A stretch of DNA of 64,000 nt from positions 131,116,532-131,180,531 of the forward strand of contig NC_055996.1 of NCBI RefSeq assembly GCF_018446385.1, read 5' to 3'. Source of the DNA: Zingiber officinale. Lineage: Eukaryota > Streptophyta > Magnoliopsida > Zingiberales > Zingiberaceae. The notes below the pieces were generated by a model, which did not search any database, was not told where the DNA came from, and saw only the letters and a list, made by a program, of their open reading frames with translations. Each line of letters opens with the position of its first letter. Position 1 is the first letter of the stretch. The position numbers were made by a program, and so were the translations under genes. Shown one piece after another: positions 10,611-24,100 of the stretch.

Positions 10611-13520
10611 TGTCACGCCCCGGGGAGTCTCTGTCAGAAGAAATTTCGACAGCATGTACGGATGATAATCTGAAACTTTACTACATCATATAGATACCTC
10701 GACCAACACGACCGGAATATACATATAACATAAAAGTAAAATAAGCAAGCATCCATGCAGTTAATAGTAAAAAACTAAATGAATGCAACGATAAGGAAAA
10801 ACCAAGTCAAAAATCCTACTCAACTACACCCATAAAGCTCAAATCTGATATCCTACTCCACTACACCCATAAACACACAAATCACAACGAACTCATCTTT
10901 TCTGTCATCCAGGCATGCATGTAGCAAAACATATCCAATAAAGCCCATCGAAAATAAAAACATACAATATCCAAGTGTCAAAAACCAGAACAAGTCTAGA
11001 TAGTAATAAGAAAACCAAAAGACAAAAACACACATCCTCGCGATTTGCAGGGGACTAGCGATTGGAACTCCTCCGGACAGCCTCAACCTGAAAATAGTAA
11101 ATATCCACAGGGTGAGTCAACTCCTCAGCGAGTAACTACTGATATGCATAGTAAAAAATATAATAAATAACTCTAATCATGCGTACAGTCTCCTGATATA
11201 AGAAGGATAAATGCAACTAAAATAAATAGGAGAACAACTGTACTAACTAGGACCTGGTGTATGGATAATAAATCGAGAGGTATAGAAATCCTGCATGCAT
11301 GTCAAACAAATGCATCCATCCAATATGCAGCATACAAGTGCAGTAAACACAAGCAATAAATGCATCAATGCGTATGATTCCAATGATATGTCCTGATCAC
11401 CCCTACTGCCAGTCAACCATCTCACACACGATGGTGAGACCGAGTGGGTATGGCTGTGACAACCGTGCACTCTGCCATCACTGCTCATAATGAGTGACCG
11501 AGTGGACGGGATGCTGTCGGAATATACCTATCCTCCTACCCTAAATCATAAGTGAGGGAGCGTAATGCTCTCATCTCTTTAAGCAAGTCCAGAGGAGGGA
11601 TCCTTGCCGGCTACCACGCTGCGTCACACTACCCATGAGCGGACCAACGGAGCTTAACAGAGCAAAACTATCTGTCGACTACCACGATGCGTCTCCAGAC
11701 CAATGGAGCCTAACAAGTAGAACTGCCTGCCAGCTACCACGTTGAGTCACCGGACCAGCGGAGCCTAACAGCAGAACTGTCACACACCCTACCTGATATA
11801 CCACTAACCCATGAGTGGTGGTGTGTGTAGATCTATGTAACTGGCGATGTGCTCAACAATAATGGAGCCGACTATCGCACAGCATGCAATCATGCAAGAT
11901 GGTCCATGATATTAAGCATAGAAATATCCTGAACATATTCATCTCTACATAATGTGTACCATAGGATAATGAATCAAATCAAAGGTCTAAGTACACAGAT
12001 CATATAAGGTATAAAAACCTAGGTCCTGAACATAATAAAGTATGGTTATATCACTATGCCTATAAGCATGTATAATCAGGTAGGTACTAACATGAAGTGC
12101 ATAACAAAACAATCATGTAACACATATCGGGTAGTGACCAACCGATGCAGATAAGAAACATAATCATTACTATTTGTTAAAAACACTACTATGCATATCA
12201 AATGACATATCTAAAAACATAAGTCAAAGTACCCGCCTCCAATAAGAGGATCGTATCCGAAATAGATCCCTCGTCGAGACACCGTCTCGAATCAAAGTCT
12301 TGTATCACAATGTTTAGTTTAGCTAATTCTATCATGCATCCACTAACTAAACTAAATCCTAATCAAATTAAGAAATTTAGAATTGGATACACTATGCCTT
12401 AATTCAAATAATCAACTCAATTCCAATATAGAATGTATCCCATCCATACTTAACCTAATACTGAGCATGACTTACCCAACTCTGAAACCTCAGCCGGTGA
12501 TCCACAGCCAAAGACAACTTGCTGCCAGTAAACCTAACCGAAGCGAGGTAAATGGTGCTGCCCTCTAAATCAAATACCCTACATCACCATCAACACATTT
12601 GTATCTGCATTAGTCCCAAATCTAAATCCACAACTCTTAAATAAGGGATCTTACCTTCAACACCAAACACCACTTATCTTTAGGTGCTATCTGTATCGCC
12701 AACACCTGCATTTTAGTCTCCAGATCAGAATGAACTCAAGAATCATCACAGCCAATAACTACCTAATCCCATAACAATCTATGCACCTTACCTATTTCTC
12801 TCTTACTGTCTGTGACGACCAGGGATCCGACAATTAGTGGCGCAGCGAGACCATGCTGCTAGGGCACATCTTGGAGAGGAAGGAAACTCACGAGGGGAAA
12901 ACCCCTGGTGGCCTTCACAACAAGGGTAGAAGAGATGGCGGCTCGGTCGAATTTGGTGGTCGGCGACAGTGCTAGGGCACAAGGACGGCGACAACCGGCG
13001 CTAGGGCACGGCAAAGAGGTTCCATGCGTTGACGTCGGCGCGATGAAGAAGGGAAAGAGGAGGAGAAGCTCGCGTCGGCGCTGGGATCTCCACGGCGAGG
13101 GGCGACGGGAAGAGGAGGGAAATCGACAGAGGCTTCAGAGATTTCCCTTGGCCGGGGGTTATGAACGCAGGGGAGAAAGGAACCGTCAAGTGGCGGTTAG
13201 GGCACGAGTTCGACGAGGGAAGAAGACTCGACGCGAGGAGGCGTCGAGTGAGGGTCGGGCACGCGGGGGAAAAGGGAAACGGAGAAGAATAAAAGAAAGA
13301 GAAAAACAAAAGAAAATACAATATAAAGGAAAAATCAAACATTTCCATGCTTAAATGGGTAACCCAAACAGGCTCTCCCGGGGCCCAATATTTATCTCCG
13401 TAAACTCGTCATACGAGTTCTGAAAATTTTTCGAAAATTTTCTAAAAATTCTGAAAAATGCCCTTGTGGTTATTCGTCCTTTTTCGGTATTTTACATTAT
13501 TAACCCCCAGGGCGTAACAT
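10611..13520. mobile_element. 2.9-kb LTR-like repeat (possible solo LTR)
   Basis: The block begins TGTCACGCCCCGGGG and ends CCCCCAGGGCGTAACA, so the two ends are inverted (TGTYACGCCCYGGGG). A start of TG and end of CA fits an LTR, and its length fits the long LTRs of some gypsy chromoviruses. It has internal tandem repeats and a GC-rich, Arg-codon-rich segment (12800-13340) but no recognisable protein domain. No 5-bp target duplication was found at the edges, so the solo-LTR reading is inference. Confidence 0.5.
11600..11785 (+). repeat. Three degenerate ~58-bp tandem repeats
   Basis: Units of the form gctaccacg(c/a/t)tg.gtc ... ggagc(c/t)taaca..agaactg occur three times in a row within the LTR-like block. 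Confidence 0.75.
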
Positions 13521-15180
13521 AGACGGTGGACGTATAGTATCTCTGGTGTAATGACATCAATTCTCATGAACTGGTGATCTAAGGTTTACCTCACTATGAG
13601 CCTATGACTTATGTACCCGCATGTACCTCTCTCCATATCCATGGGACCAATACAGGAGGCTGATAAGGTAACAGATCTATCTTGTTTTTTTTTGTCAATT
13701 TATTATATTTTTTTTGTTATAATTTTAAAATATAAATAATACTTTATATCAAATATGTGTACTCATTTGTGTCCATTTACTTTTAAACTATCTAGTTTTG
13801 AATATATTTAATTGATGAAATCCTTCTAAAGTAAAATGGTGAAGATATGAAATTTTTTTAATTTTTTTAAAAAATTGATGGGCCCATGAGTTAGCCTGGC
13901 TAACATACTATATCCGCTTTAGATTGGGTTGAATTGGAAAATTTCTAATCCACCAAGATGATGGGTTGATCCGTCTCGCCTTGCCAAATAATTGCCCTGC
14001 GACGAGTCAACTTGTCTTGCCACGAATTGACCTATCTAATAGCTCTATTCTTGTAGCCGTTTGATAAAGACGTGGATGGATTTAAGATTTTAAATCGCGA
14101 GCTGAAGGTTTAGGTTTTGGGAAGGGCGGATTGATGTGTATCTTAGCTTGCAACATTAAGATGTCGTCGCAGGGCAGCGTGATCAACTGACTGACAGTCC
14201 AAACTCTTCTTCCACCTTCGGAGTGGCTGTGGCCCAACCTAATCCTATAATAGATCCGCCCCTAGATAAAGATCCTAAGACTGGTAGTGAAAGTTCTTCT
14301 AGTCGATGGAATTCCCAACTCACTCCCCTAACTACGCCTCATCGTAGATCCGAAGGCGTCTGCCATGGTGGAAATTCCTAAGCCTTCTATCTCATCCTCT
14401 TCCTCTATCAACACGTGATTCTCCTGTCGAAGACCTACTAATCGATGATGGTTTTGCTTGTTTTGGTGGAAAAAAGGTTAGATTTTGAGATGCTTCGCCT
14501 AATATTTTTAGGTTGTAATATGAGCGATGTGGCAGAAGTGGTCTCTTCCTTGGGAAAAGCTGGAGAAGAGTCATGACTTTCAAAATTTTACACCAGTCAT
14601 TTCTTGACAGTCAGTGTGCCCAGTGAAGTATGCTCATAGTAAATTTCTTTAGATTCAAAGAATATTGGGCATTTCTGTAGTGGTAGAACCAACAAAAGGT
14701 ATCAGACTAACCGATGCACAAAAGATATAGCACATGAAACATTAAAATTAAAGAATCTTAAAGTAAACAATTATTTCTTCTAAATTATTAATCGTCCAAT
14801 TTTGAAAACCATTTTCTATATAGATACCACCAAAGATGTGTGATTCCATAAAAAAGAAATATTAAGGAGGCTAGTATCAAGCACTTGGTTTAAAGTTTGA
14901 AATGCATAAATTAAAAGAATGTTATTAATTATTTAATCATCAATAAAACATAAATTCTTCGTGACAAGGTAGAGGATATTTTCATTGTCGAGAAAATTGA
15001 TCGATGTATAATACCAATATTTAATTTTGTTATCTACTCTATCGCAGAAGCCAATGATACAAGCCTACTTTCAATTAATAAATTTTAAAGTTGTTCATAA
15101 GGAAAAAAAAATTATTCAACATGAAAAAAGGAACAAATATTGAAATTTATATTAGAAAATCACTTTATCAGTGGGCAAAA
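13521..15180. other. Intergenic DNA with possible gene-like remnant near 14370-14580
   Basis: Most of this is AT-rich non-coding sequence. Around 14365-14480 the plus strand shows an ATG followed by a Ser-rich reading frame, and a coding-looking stretch (SPVEDLLIDDGFACFGGKK) in another frame that ends at a possible splice donor. I do not recognise a product and regard it as a decayed exon at most. Confidence 0.3.
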
Positions 15181-17545
15181 GATAGTTGATTGATTGAAGA
15201 GGCAGAAAAAGGATGCAGATTGGCCTCCGTCGCCTGCTAACTCAAGCTAATCTGGTGAGGGTGATTACATCTGCTACTTCTCTCTTATTGTTATTGAAGG
15301 ATAAAAGAAACTGATCCAGCTCCTTCTCGCATTCCATATTTCTTATCCTTTACGAATTGAAAGTCAACTCTCCGATCAAAGGTACTCAAATATTGAAATT
15401 CAATCTCATATCCAAAAAAAAGAGCCAAGGTTCCAATTTCCTTGGTTATCTCTTTGCTGCAAGTCTTATTCTGTAATAATTTATTTATTTTATTTTTATT
15501 CCATATCAAGTTTAATTTAATATATTAGAAAAGATATATTATTGTTTGCTTATTTCTCATTTGGTATGATAATTTATTTATTTCTCTTTGGGTATGATAG
15601 TTTAAAATTTTCTCATTTGGTATAATATTTAATTTTTTAAAATTATTTTTTATCCACTTTATAATTTTATTCAACTTACTGTTTGGTATGATCAATTAGC
15701 AAGAATTATGGCTAGAAAGCTGTATGACTGAATGCTAGAGTAGGAAGGTCATAAAACAGTTCAAAGATACTGGTTCAACAAAAATATTTTCAGATAGAAT
15801 TCAAATGTAAAGTTTTCATACATCAGGTACATGGAAGAACACACTGAATATTTTCCTGTATCATGAGTTAATCTATATAGGATTTTCTTTATCTTTTCTT
15901 TGGTATTGCTTGCAAGAGACTGAAATAACTTATTACTAACACTTACCTTTATTTATGCTTATTACTAATAAATCTTGAAGTTGTTGGTATTTATTTTGAT
16001 TAAAATCAAGTCATATACGTGATTCCTTGAGCTCAGCCATCAGAGTAGAAATTATATGGCCTCCTATAAGTATCAAAGACATAGGATCTCGCTTGCATAC
16101 AGAGCTTAAGGAAGCAATAATTCAGGTAAAACCTATTTCTTTTTAAAACATTACTATTATAAAGTTCTTATTTTTTTTATGTTTATCTGTAAGTTAACTT
16201 ATATAAGCTGACTGGCAGACACTGAAAATTGAATCAGTAAACCTAACATTTGTAAGGGCAATTTTTTGAAATGGGGATTGGCAGTCAGACCCCGAGGATG
16301 CATTCAGACAATATAGTCTTAATTCAGTAATGAAACAGCTCTATTTTATAATATATCAGGTTTTATGGTTCTATACCTTCAATAACCTTACACGTTTGTT
16401 TTAATTGTTCTACCTACTTCTGTCATGGAGACTATTTAGTATTTCAAAATTAAATACAGAATCTTATTCTTATTTATCAGGTCAAGGTTCTTGTGACATT
16501 TCCTAGTTTTACTGAGATCATCATCATGATGTACTCTTGCCCAAATCATTTTTTTTACTTTGCAACTCTTTAACTCTGTTCTTATTCCTTTCAACCTCAG
16601 GAACCTTTATTTTCAACAACACTTGACCTCGTATCAGTTATTGTATTTTGTGAGTTTGAAAAGCCTGCACTTATCACTTACCCAGATGTTGCCATAAATT
16701 ATAAGTTTCAAAGTCAGCTCTGTTTAATTATTACCGGCCCTTTGTTCATAACAGTATAGCTTGATGTGCTTGTTTAATAGATTCATAGTCCTTCAACTCT
16801 TATTTTGTTACTCTGTCTTGCATACTAACGACTGACTACTACTACATAGCAAAATGTTACTTGGCCATTTTATTCGCCTAAATGACCTCAAAAGAACTTT
16901 AAGAATTAAACTGCATAATTATAGCATACTCAAGTTCTAAAAGACCTCAATGTTTTACATGAATTGTACTGTGCTTTTCTTGTTCTCTAGTTATGTTCTG
17001 CTTCGAAGGGCTTTTCTTTTGTCCAGAAGCTGCTTCTTTGTTTCTTCACAGTTTCTGCATATATCATATCAGCTCTCCGGGACATTAGGTTTCTAAACAC
17101 ATAACTAAAATCATAAAAGGTGGTTCTTCTTTGCTATTACTAATTGCCATGCTAACCTACTCTTTTGTGGCATCCTTTAGATTTTGCACTTTGGTGTCGC
17201 ACCAATTTCTTCACATGCTCTCGTGCTTTTTGTTGATCAATTAGCTGATAAGTTGCTGATGTCCTTAATTTCTTTGAGTAATAATTTTTCCAGTTAGCTT
17301 TATTTTGGATGCGGTTCTGTTACTGGTGCTTCTATTCAAGTCAATTTTGTCACAATTAGTTTAGATGTGGTTCTTTTACTGGTGCTTCTACTCAAGTCAA
17401 TTTTGTCACCATTATTTTAGATGCGGTTCTTTTACTGGTGCTTCTACTCAAGTCAATTTTGTCACGATACAACTAGTTTACTCTGTGCATTGCAGGTTAG
17501 GTTCTGTAATGTGCTTCGAGGACATTGAAGTCCTATGTTCAAATT
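15181..17545 (+). other. Intron-like T-rich region with possible small exons
   Basis: Two short stretches look like exons. At 15213-15260 an ATG opens MQIGLRRLLTQANL and meets a GTGAGG donor. At about 16041-16125 an open 28-residue segment (VEIIWPPISIKDIGS...) lies between AG and GTAAAA. The rest is T-rich, like plant introns. No protein family is recognised and no complete gene model can be built. It may be an unrecognised multi-exon gene, a transcribed remnant, or chance. Confidence 0.28.
17308..17475 (+). repeat. Three-copy 56-bp minisatellite
   Basis: Units start at 17308, 17364 and 17420, each beginning gatg(c/t)ggttct and ending after gtcac. They differ at only a few positions. A small frame runs through them, but period 56 is not a multiple of three, so it is unlikely to encode a repeated peptide. 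Confidence 0.92.
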
Positions 17546-18429
17546 AGAAGTAGGCCAGAAGTTTTTTTTTTTTTTTTTTTGCTGAAGAGTATTTAACTAG
17601 GTACATATGCTTGGTGAAGGTGTTTGTCCATTTGATTTACGAGGAAAAGTTCCTAGTCTTGGATTTTGCTTATAATATGATGGTTGAAGATGATCTATGG
17701 TAAATTAGTTGAGTTTTTATTTTAGAAGACTTTATTAGTTTTAAAATTTAATATTTTGAGTGAATTTTATTAGTGTGTAGTTAGTTTTGGATGTAAAAAA
17801 CTTATTATAGGTATTGAATTTGTAATTTTGATTCAAATGGTTGCTAGATGAATAAAAAAATATATGTTAGCATTTTAATTTGTATTTTGATTTTTTTTTA
17901 AATTTTATTTTAAGTGATGAATAAATTGTGATCATGTGTAAAATTTAAGTTTGATTACATATTTTAAATAAATATTAGTGATCATCTTTAATATTATAAA
18001 TGATATTTATTAGCGTCATTATATATTGGGAGTGTTTTAAAATGACTTTAAAAATTATATTCCTGACTATTTTTATTGTTTTTATAATAAATTATAAGAT
18101 ATTTATAATTGTCAATATAAATGAATTTAGATGATATTTATATTTATCCTTTTTTATGAAAATAATAAGGTATATAAAAAGGTTCTTGAAACCTGATTCT
18201 TTTCTAACATTTGGTACTGTGGTTATATCTCTAAATTGACACACTTTTGAAATTCTCATTGATATTTTATAATGATATTACAAAAATATCAAAGGGCTTA
18301 ACACAACATCACTTTATAGGATGATTAACAGTGATGTCATTAAAATTTTTGTTTCACTAAAAGTATATTATAAGAGTATTTATGTGTTCCTTCAAGAATA
18401 TTATTTTTATAGATAAAGTCAACAGTTAA
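17546..18429. other. AT-rich intergenic DNA
   Basis: A poly-T tract lies at about 17563-17580. No gene or clear transposon end is seen. Confidence 0.4.
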
Positions 18430-20035
18430 ATCTATTATTGAGTATTATAAATGTCATAGGTATGATCATTATACATCATAATGTTATATTAATTTGAAAA
18501 AAAATAAAATGAAGATCAAATTAGTTATAATAGTTATAACTATTATAGATCAAAATGTTATACTAACTTAAAAAATAAAATAAAGATCAAACTTTGGTAT
18601 GACATGCTAAAGGAGAAAGACATACTACGAAGATAGATAACAAAGATGAAAATATATTTATAGTTGTGAAAGGAGATAGATAACAAAGATGAAAAGAGAA
18701 ATAAAATAGCCAACGGAAGTAAAAAATGTATTTTTTTTTGTATGAATAATATATCAAAAATTTATAAATATATAATCCTACTATTAAGAAAATTGTCATC
18801 AGTTGTGATGTTATATTTGATAAAAGCCACCTAGTCATATAATCAAAATGGTGTTAAATAATTTTTTTTATAAATTTCGATGATGATGAAAAAGTGCAAC
18901 AATTTTCTATGTAGATTTGAAAGAAAGTATATTTATCAATCAACGATCATGTGAAATTTGATAATAAATATAAAATTTATAAATTTAAAAAATTCTATAT
19001 GGATTAAAATAAGTCCCATTATTTCTCGATATAATTGTATAGGCATTTATTTTTTTAAAGGAAGGATTTTAAAAAATGTCCTTAGGAATATACTCTTCAC
19101 TAAGATTGAAAAATATTGACTTAATTTACACTAAAAATAATACATTTATGTTTGCAAATTTTAAAAATTCTATGATGGCAGCATTTGAAATGACGATCTT
19201 GGTATCATCATTATTTCTGTGATATTCAAGTGGTGCAAATTTCTCCTAAATTTTTTGTTTCTCAAAATCTTGTACAGGTTTTAAATGAAAAATTGTAATC
19301 CTATAAACATTTCATCTGTTACACAAAGATATTAGAGAAAAGAAGATTGATGTCACATTTTACAAATAAATAATGAGGAGTTTAACATACTTGATAATAA
19401 CAACAAAACATGATATAATATATGTTGTAAGTATGATTAATAGACACATATGTTGGGTTATTCTAAAAAAGATACATCCCTTAGTTGCAAAGATTTTTTT
19501 TATATATTTGCATGATACTAAAGAATTTGGGCTATTCTAAAAAAGGGGAAAAGTCAATTTATTTTGTTTTGCGGATAGTGATTATTTATGAGATCTAAAT
19601 GATTAAAAAATATATATGAATATGTTTTTATGTTGGGACAAGAGTTATTTCATGGTCATCGAAGAAACAATCTATTGGTACATATTATATCCACTGAAGT
19701 TGAGTTTTTTGTTATAATATCTTGTGCTTGTAAAGCTATTTTACTAAAGAAAATCTTTAAAAAAATATATTTTGAGGAGGATGGATCTCCTCAGATTTAT
19801 TGTGGCAATATTTCAACAATAAAGTTTTCTAAAAATTTAGCATACATGGTCAAACTAAATACATAGATGTGAGATACTATTTCATAAGGAATTTCATAAA
19901 TGTTGAATCATTAATTTTGGGTATTGTAGAAGCAAGAATGAAATTGCTAATATATTAGTCAAAGTCTTTTAAATTTTCTATATTTCAAAAGCTCAAACAA
20001 CTAGTTGGTATTTACCAACTAGATGAAATTTTAAA
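18430..20035 (+). pseudogene. Heavily decayed Ty1-copia gag-pol
   Basis: Fragments appear in the correct order on the plus strand. A gag zinc-knuckle remnant lies at about 18455-18490 (CHRYDHYTS). A reverse transcriptase segment at 18975-19045 reads IYKFKKFYMD then NKSHYFSI, the decayed form of the YKLKKALYGLKQAP motif. The later 'FKNSMMAAFEMT' block sits near 19155-19200. RNase H lies at 19630-19900, with EVEFFVIISCACKAILLKKI then IYCGNISTIKFSKN. Many stops and indels are present, and most of gag, protease and integrase is deleted. It is an old insertion with no functional product. Confidence 0.8.
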
Positions 20036-20228
20036 ATTTGAACACTTATTAAATTGATTATTACATCAATTTAAAGAAGAGATTATTGATAAAATTTAAT
20101 GTCAGTGATGTAGTGGATACATGAGTTGACAAAGGAAATTATCATGTGTTAATTAGTGGTGAAATAATGGAGTTAGTGGATGAGGGATAATGAGATAATA
20201 GTTAAATTGTGGAGTTAGTGGTTAATAT
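20036..20228. other. Spacer left of hAT MITE
   Basis: AT-rich, with no coding content. It ends with the 8-bp MITE target copy gttaatat (20221-20228). Confidence 0.4.
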
Positions 20229-20594
20229 TAGGTGTACAGATGAATCAAGTCGCTCATGAATAGATCATGAGTGGCTTGGTCAAAATTCGACTCGAGCTCT
20301 AAGTTGATTAAGCTCAAGCTAAGCTCGAGTCGTCTTGATTAGAAATCGAACCGAGTTTGAGCCTAATTATTACTGACTCGATAGTTTATCGAGCTAGTAA
20401 TAATAGATATTTTTATAATATATAATATATTAATTTATTTATTAAAAAATAATTAAAAAATAAAAAAATTAAGCTTTAGCTCGAGCTCAATCTCAACTCT
20501 ATGGGCTCGAGCGAGCTCGAGCTTGAGCCAGTATAAATCGAGCCAAGCTTAACCTAGGCTAACTTGAGCTTAGTTCGATTCGTTTAACATCCTA
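20229..20594. mobile_element. hAT-type MITE with 8-bp target duplication
   Basis: This 366-bp element starts TAGGTGTACAGATGAATCAA and ends with the inverted counterpart (reverse complement TAGGATGTTAAACGAATCGA). It is flanked by the exact 8-bp duplication gttaatat at 20221-20228 and 20595-20602. Its interior is rich in gagctcgagc-type palindromes. An 8-bp duplication and TAGG ends fit non-autonomous hAT elements. It lies about 600 bp upstream of the CNL start. Confidence 0.88.
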
Positions 20595-21192
20595 GTTAAT
20601 ATAATCAAGTCAATGGAGTATAATTAAGTGTTACTAAATTAGTAATTTTTATATTAACTTATAAATAGACGATTTATTATGAATGAATTATATTTAAAAT
20701 TATTTTATCCTCCGTGTCTATCCTCCATCTTTTACTATTGTGTAAAACTTTCGGATTTTATAACACAAGCTAGCCAACTGTAGGTACCCTTCTAATTATG
20801 ATCGCATTGTTTAATCCGTTTAAACTTAAATATAATTCTTTTAATAGATCTCTTAGAAATCTAATGAGGCCCAAAATAATTACATGAAGCGTTTCTTTTA
20901 AGCAACGGACTTGGAAATTTGTTATGAATGCCTGCGGCGTTAACGACGAAGATTTAATGAATACCCACATCACTGCCATGGCCAGCTGGAATTTGTAAGC
21001 AATCTGGTTGGAGATCCAACCATTTTTAATAATCCAATACCTTTTTAATAATCCATCATAAAGAAAGACCGGAAGCGGGAGTCATCGTCCTGCAAATTAT
21101 TTATTTATTTATTGCTTCTCTTTTCCTTCTCCTCCAAGCTGCTAGCCAGATCCACACCCAACAACTTGTGCATCCTTAATTCATCCGGAGCT
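20595..21192 (+). other. Upstream region of the CNL gene
   Basis: This holds the presumed promoter and 5' leader of the resistance gene. An AT-only tract at 21098-21114 (ttatttattt repeats) could serve as a weak TATA region but is very close to the ATG. No W-box cluster was evident by eye. Confidence 0.4.
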
Positions 21193-24100
21193 ATGGAAGC
21201 AGCTTTAGTAACTGCTGCGTCTCGCTTCATGGTCCAGAATGTGTCAGATCTCCTCCAACTCGACGAGAAACTCAAGGCAATAACTGCAAGTAACAAAACG
21301 AAGATGAAGAAGCTCAAGGAGTTGTCCGCGATCATTGACGCGGTGATCCAAGATGTTGACTCCCGCCCTTTTATTGATGCTGCTGTGAAGATCTTGCTGA
21401 CGAAGCTCAAATACTTGGCCTACGATCTCGAGGATGTTGTGGATTACTATGACACCACAGTCTTGCAGAAGAAGCAGAGATCAAACAGTACTTCTTTAAG
21501 GCTGGTGCGTGATTTCTTCTCTCCTAATAATCAAGTTGTTTTTAAGAGTAGGATAGGTGGCATGATAAAAGCTATAACAGAAAGTCTGGATTCTATTTTG
21601 CTGCAAAAGTCCGTTCTTCTCGATTTGCCACAAAGCACGTCGGAACCACGTCTCTACAGAGAGACCCACTCCCGCAATAGCTTTGTTGTTATAGGGAGAG
21701 AACCAGAGAGGAATAAGATTGTCGACTTGTTAACAAAGGATGATGATGATGAAAGCAACCATGGCACAGTGAAGGTCATTGCCATTGCTGGGATGGGTGG
21801 CTTGGGGAAGACTACACTTGCTCAGCATGTTTTCGATGATGAGAGGGTGAAAGCTCAGTTTGAAAATTCAAGAATGTGGACAGTTGTTGGGGCTGAATTT
21901 GACCCTGCAAAGGTAATGAAATCTGTTTTAGAAGCAGCTACTGATGCACCAGTCAACATCTCACAAATAGATTCAGTGAGACAGAACATAGAAAAAGCAC
22001 TATCTGGGAGGAAATTTCTGCTCGTTCTTGATGATGTCTGGAATGAAGATCCATTAAAGTGGGGCATACTAAAAGCAGCCTTGACATGTGGGGTGAGGGG
22101 AAGCAAAATTTTGGTGACAACCCGTAACCAACAGGTGTCTAAAATTATGGGCTCATCCAATACCACCCACCAATTACAACAGTTGTCCCAAGATGATTGT
22201 CTGTCCTTGTTTCAACAATTTGCTTTTGGAGACGAAGCAGTGGATCAAAAGCTGGTGAAAATTGGTGAAAAGATTGTTGAGAAATGTGGCGGTGTGCCCT
22301 TGGCTGCCATATCTCTTGGTAACATGCTCCGTGGCACTCGAGATGAGACTTATTGGTCCTCAGTATTGAAGAGTGAAATATGGCAACTCCGAGATGAGGA
22401 AGATAAAGTGTTAGCTATACTAAAGTTGAGCTATGACGCTCTCCCCCCACGGTCAAAGAAGTGTTTTGCATTTGCCTCCCTATTCTCAAAAAATTATAAG
22501 ATGGCAAAGGATGAACTCATAAAACTATGGATAGCAAATGATTTTGTACGCTCGGACAAGAATTTTGATGCTGAAACAATTGGCAACAACGTCTTTGATG
22601 AACTTGTAAATAAGTCGTTCTTTCTCTCAGCATCTATTAGGAAGCGTAATTATAGAGATTTTTCCTGGGAACCTTCCAATGAGCTTGATTGTGAAGATGC
22701 TTGCACAATGCATGATTTGATGCATGATCTGGCACGATCAGTATCTGCAAATGCATATTGGAATTCTGATCAAGACTCGGTGGAAGATGTTGGAAACAGA
22801 ACATATCATGTGCAAATACAAGGAGGAGAGGAATCAAGCATGGCTCAGGTCTTAGGCAAGAGACCATTGTACTTGCGCACCTTTATGGCCCAAAATCCAT
22901 CATCAGGTTTGAGTATCAATCTGCTTGAAGTCTTCTCAGAACTGAAATTTTTGCGGGTGTTAGATTTAAGTTACAATCACATCAAAGAGGTGCCGACGTC
23001 AATAGGAAATCTGATACTTTTGAGGTACCTCAACTTATCTAACAATAATATTGAAGTTCTACCCGACTCCATAACCCTTCTCTCCAATTTACAGTATCTC
23101 AATCTCAGTTTCAATGAGGAATTTCAAGAGCTACCAAAAAAGTTAGGGAATATTCAAAACCTTCGGGATCTTGATTTAACATGTGGTTTTTTTGAAAGTG
23201 ATTTTAGATTGACACACATGCCTAGTGGATTATCTCGACTTACTAATCTTCGAAGTTTAAGTCTCTTTGTTGCTGGGGACAGAATTGGTGCATGCTCAAT
23301 TATAGAGCTTGAGGATTTGAAGCTTCAAGGAGGAATGACAATTAAATTTTCCAAAAATTTTACAAATTATTCTTGTGGTGGAAGAAAAATCTTGAAGAAT
23401 CAAGATCTTAATGCACTGTGGATCGAGTTTAATAATTCAGACAGATATGACAAGGACATGTTGGATGATCTTTGTCCCAACACGAGTTTAAAGCAGTTAA
23501 CCATATCCAACTATGGGAGTCCACAATTTCCAACATGGTTGATGGAGTCACAATTGCCAAATTTGGTTGAAGTTAACCTTCAAAAATGCTTCAGTTGTGA
23601 ACATATTCCTCCGTTTGGAAATCTGCAGTTTCTTAAGAAGCTTGACTTAAAGTTTATCAGTGACATCACACATATGGGTGCTGAGTTCCATGGGTACGGA
23701 GGATTTCCTTCCCTTCAAGAACTCTGCTTGTCTTCGATGGATAATTTAGAGGAATGGTCAGAGTCTCATGGTGTCGATGAGTTGTTCCCTAAACTGCAGC
23801 TGCTGCAGGTTTTCGATTGTTTCAAATTGAAAAGTATGCCGAGACTTCCTACAATCCAACACCTTGATATATCATACTGTAGTGGGAGCCTACTCTCATG
23901 TATTGGAAGGCTAACTTCTCTTTCTGTTCTCAGTGTGGATGGTATGAATGACATGACATCTCTTCCAAGTGACTGCATCAGAAACCTCACATCTTTGAAG
24001 GAATTAGAAATTATAAATTGCAGGCAACTCCAGTCTCTTCCTGGGGATGAAATGCAGCACCTAGAAATGCTTCGTTCGTTAACCATTGACAATTGTGATA

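Noticed and set aside
12803..13354. Arg-rich frames on both strands
   Set aside because: They come from a purine-rich and GC-rich part of the LTR-like repeat, with no domain.
21112..21192. N-terminal extension of 27 residues for the CNL
   Set aside because: The upstream ATG adds residues unlike CNL N-termini. MEAALVTAASRF at 21193 is the usual start.
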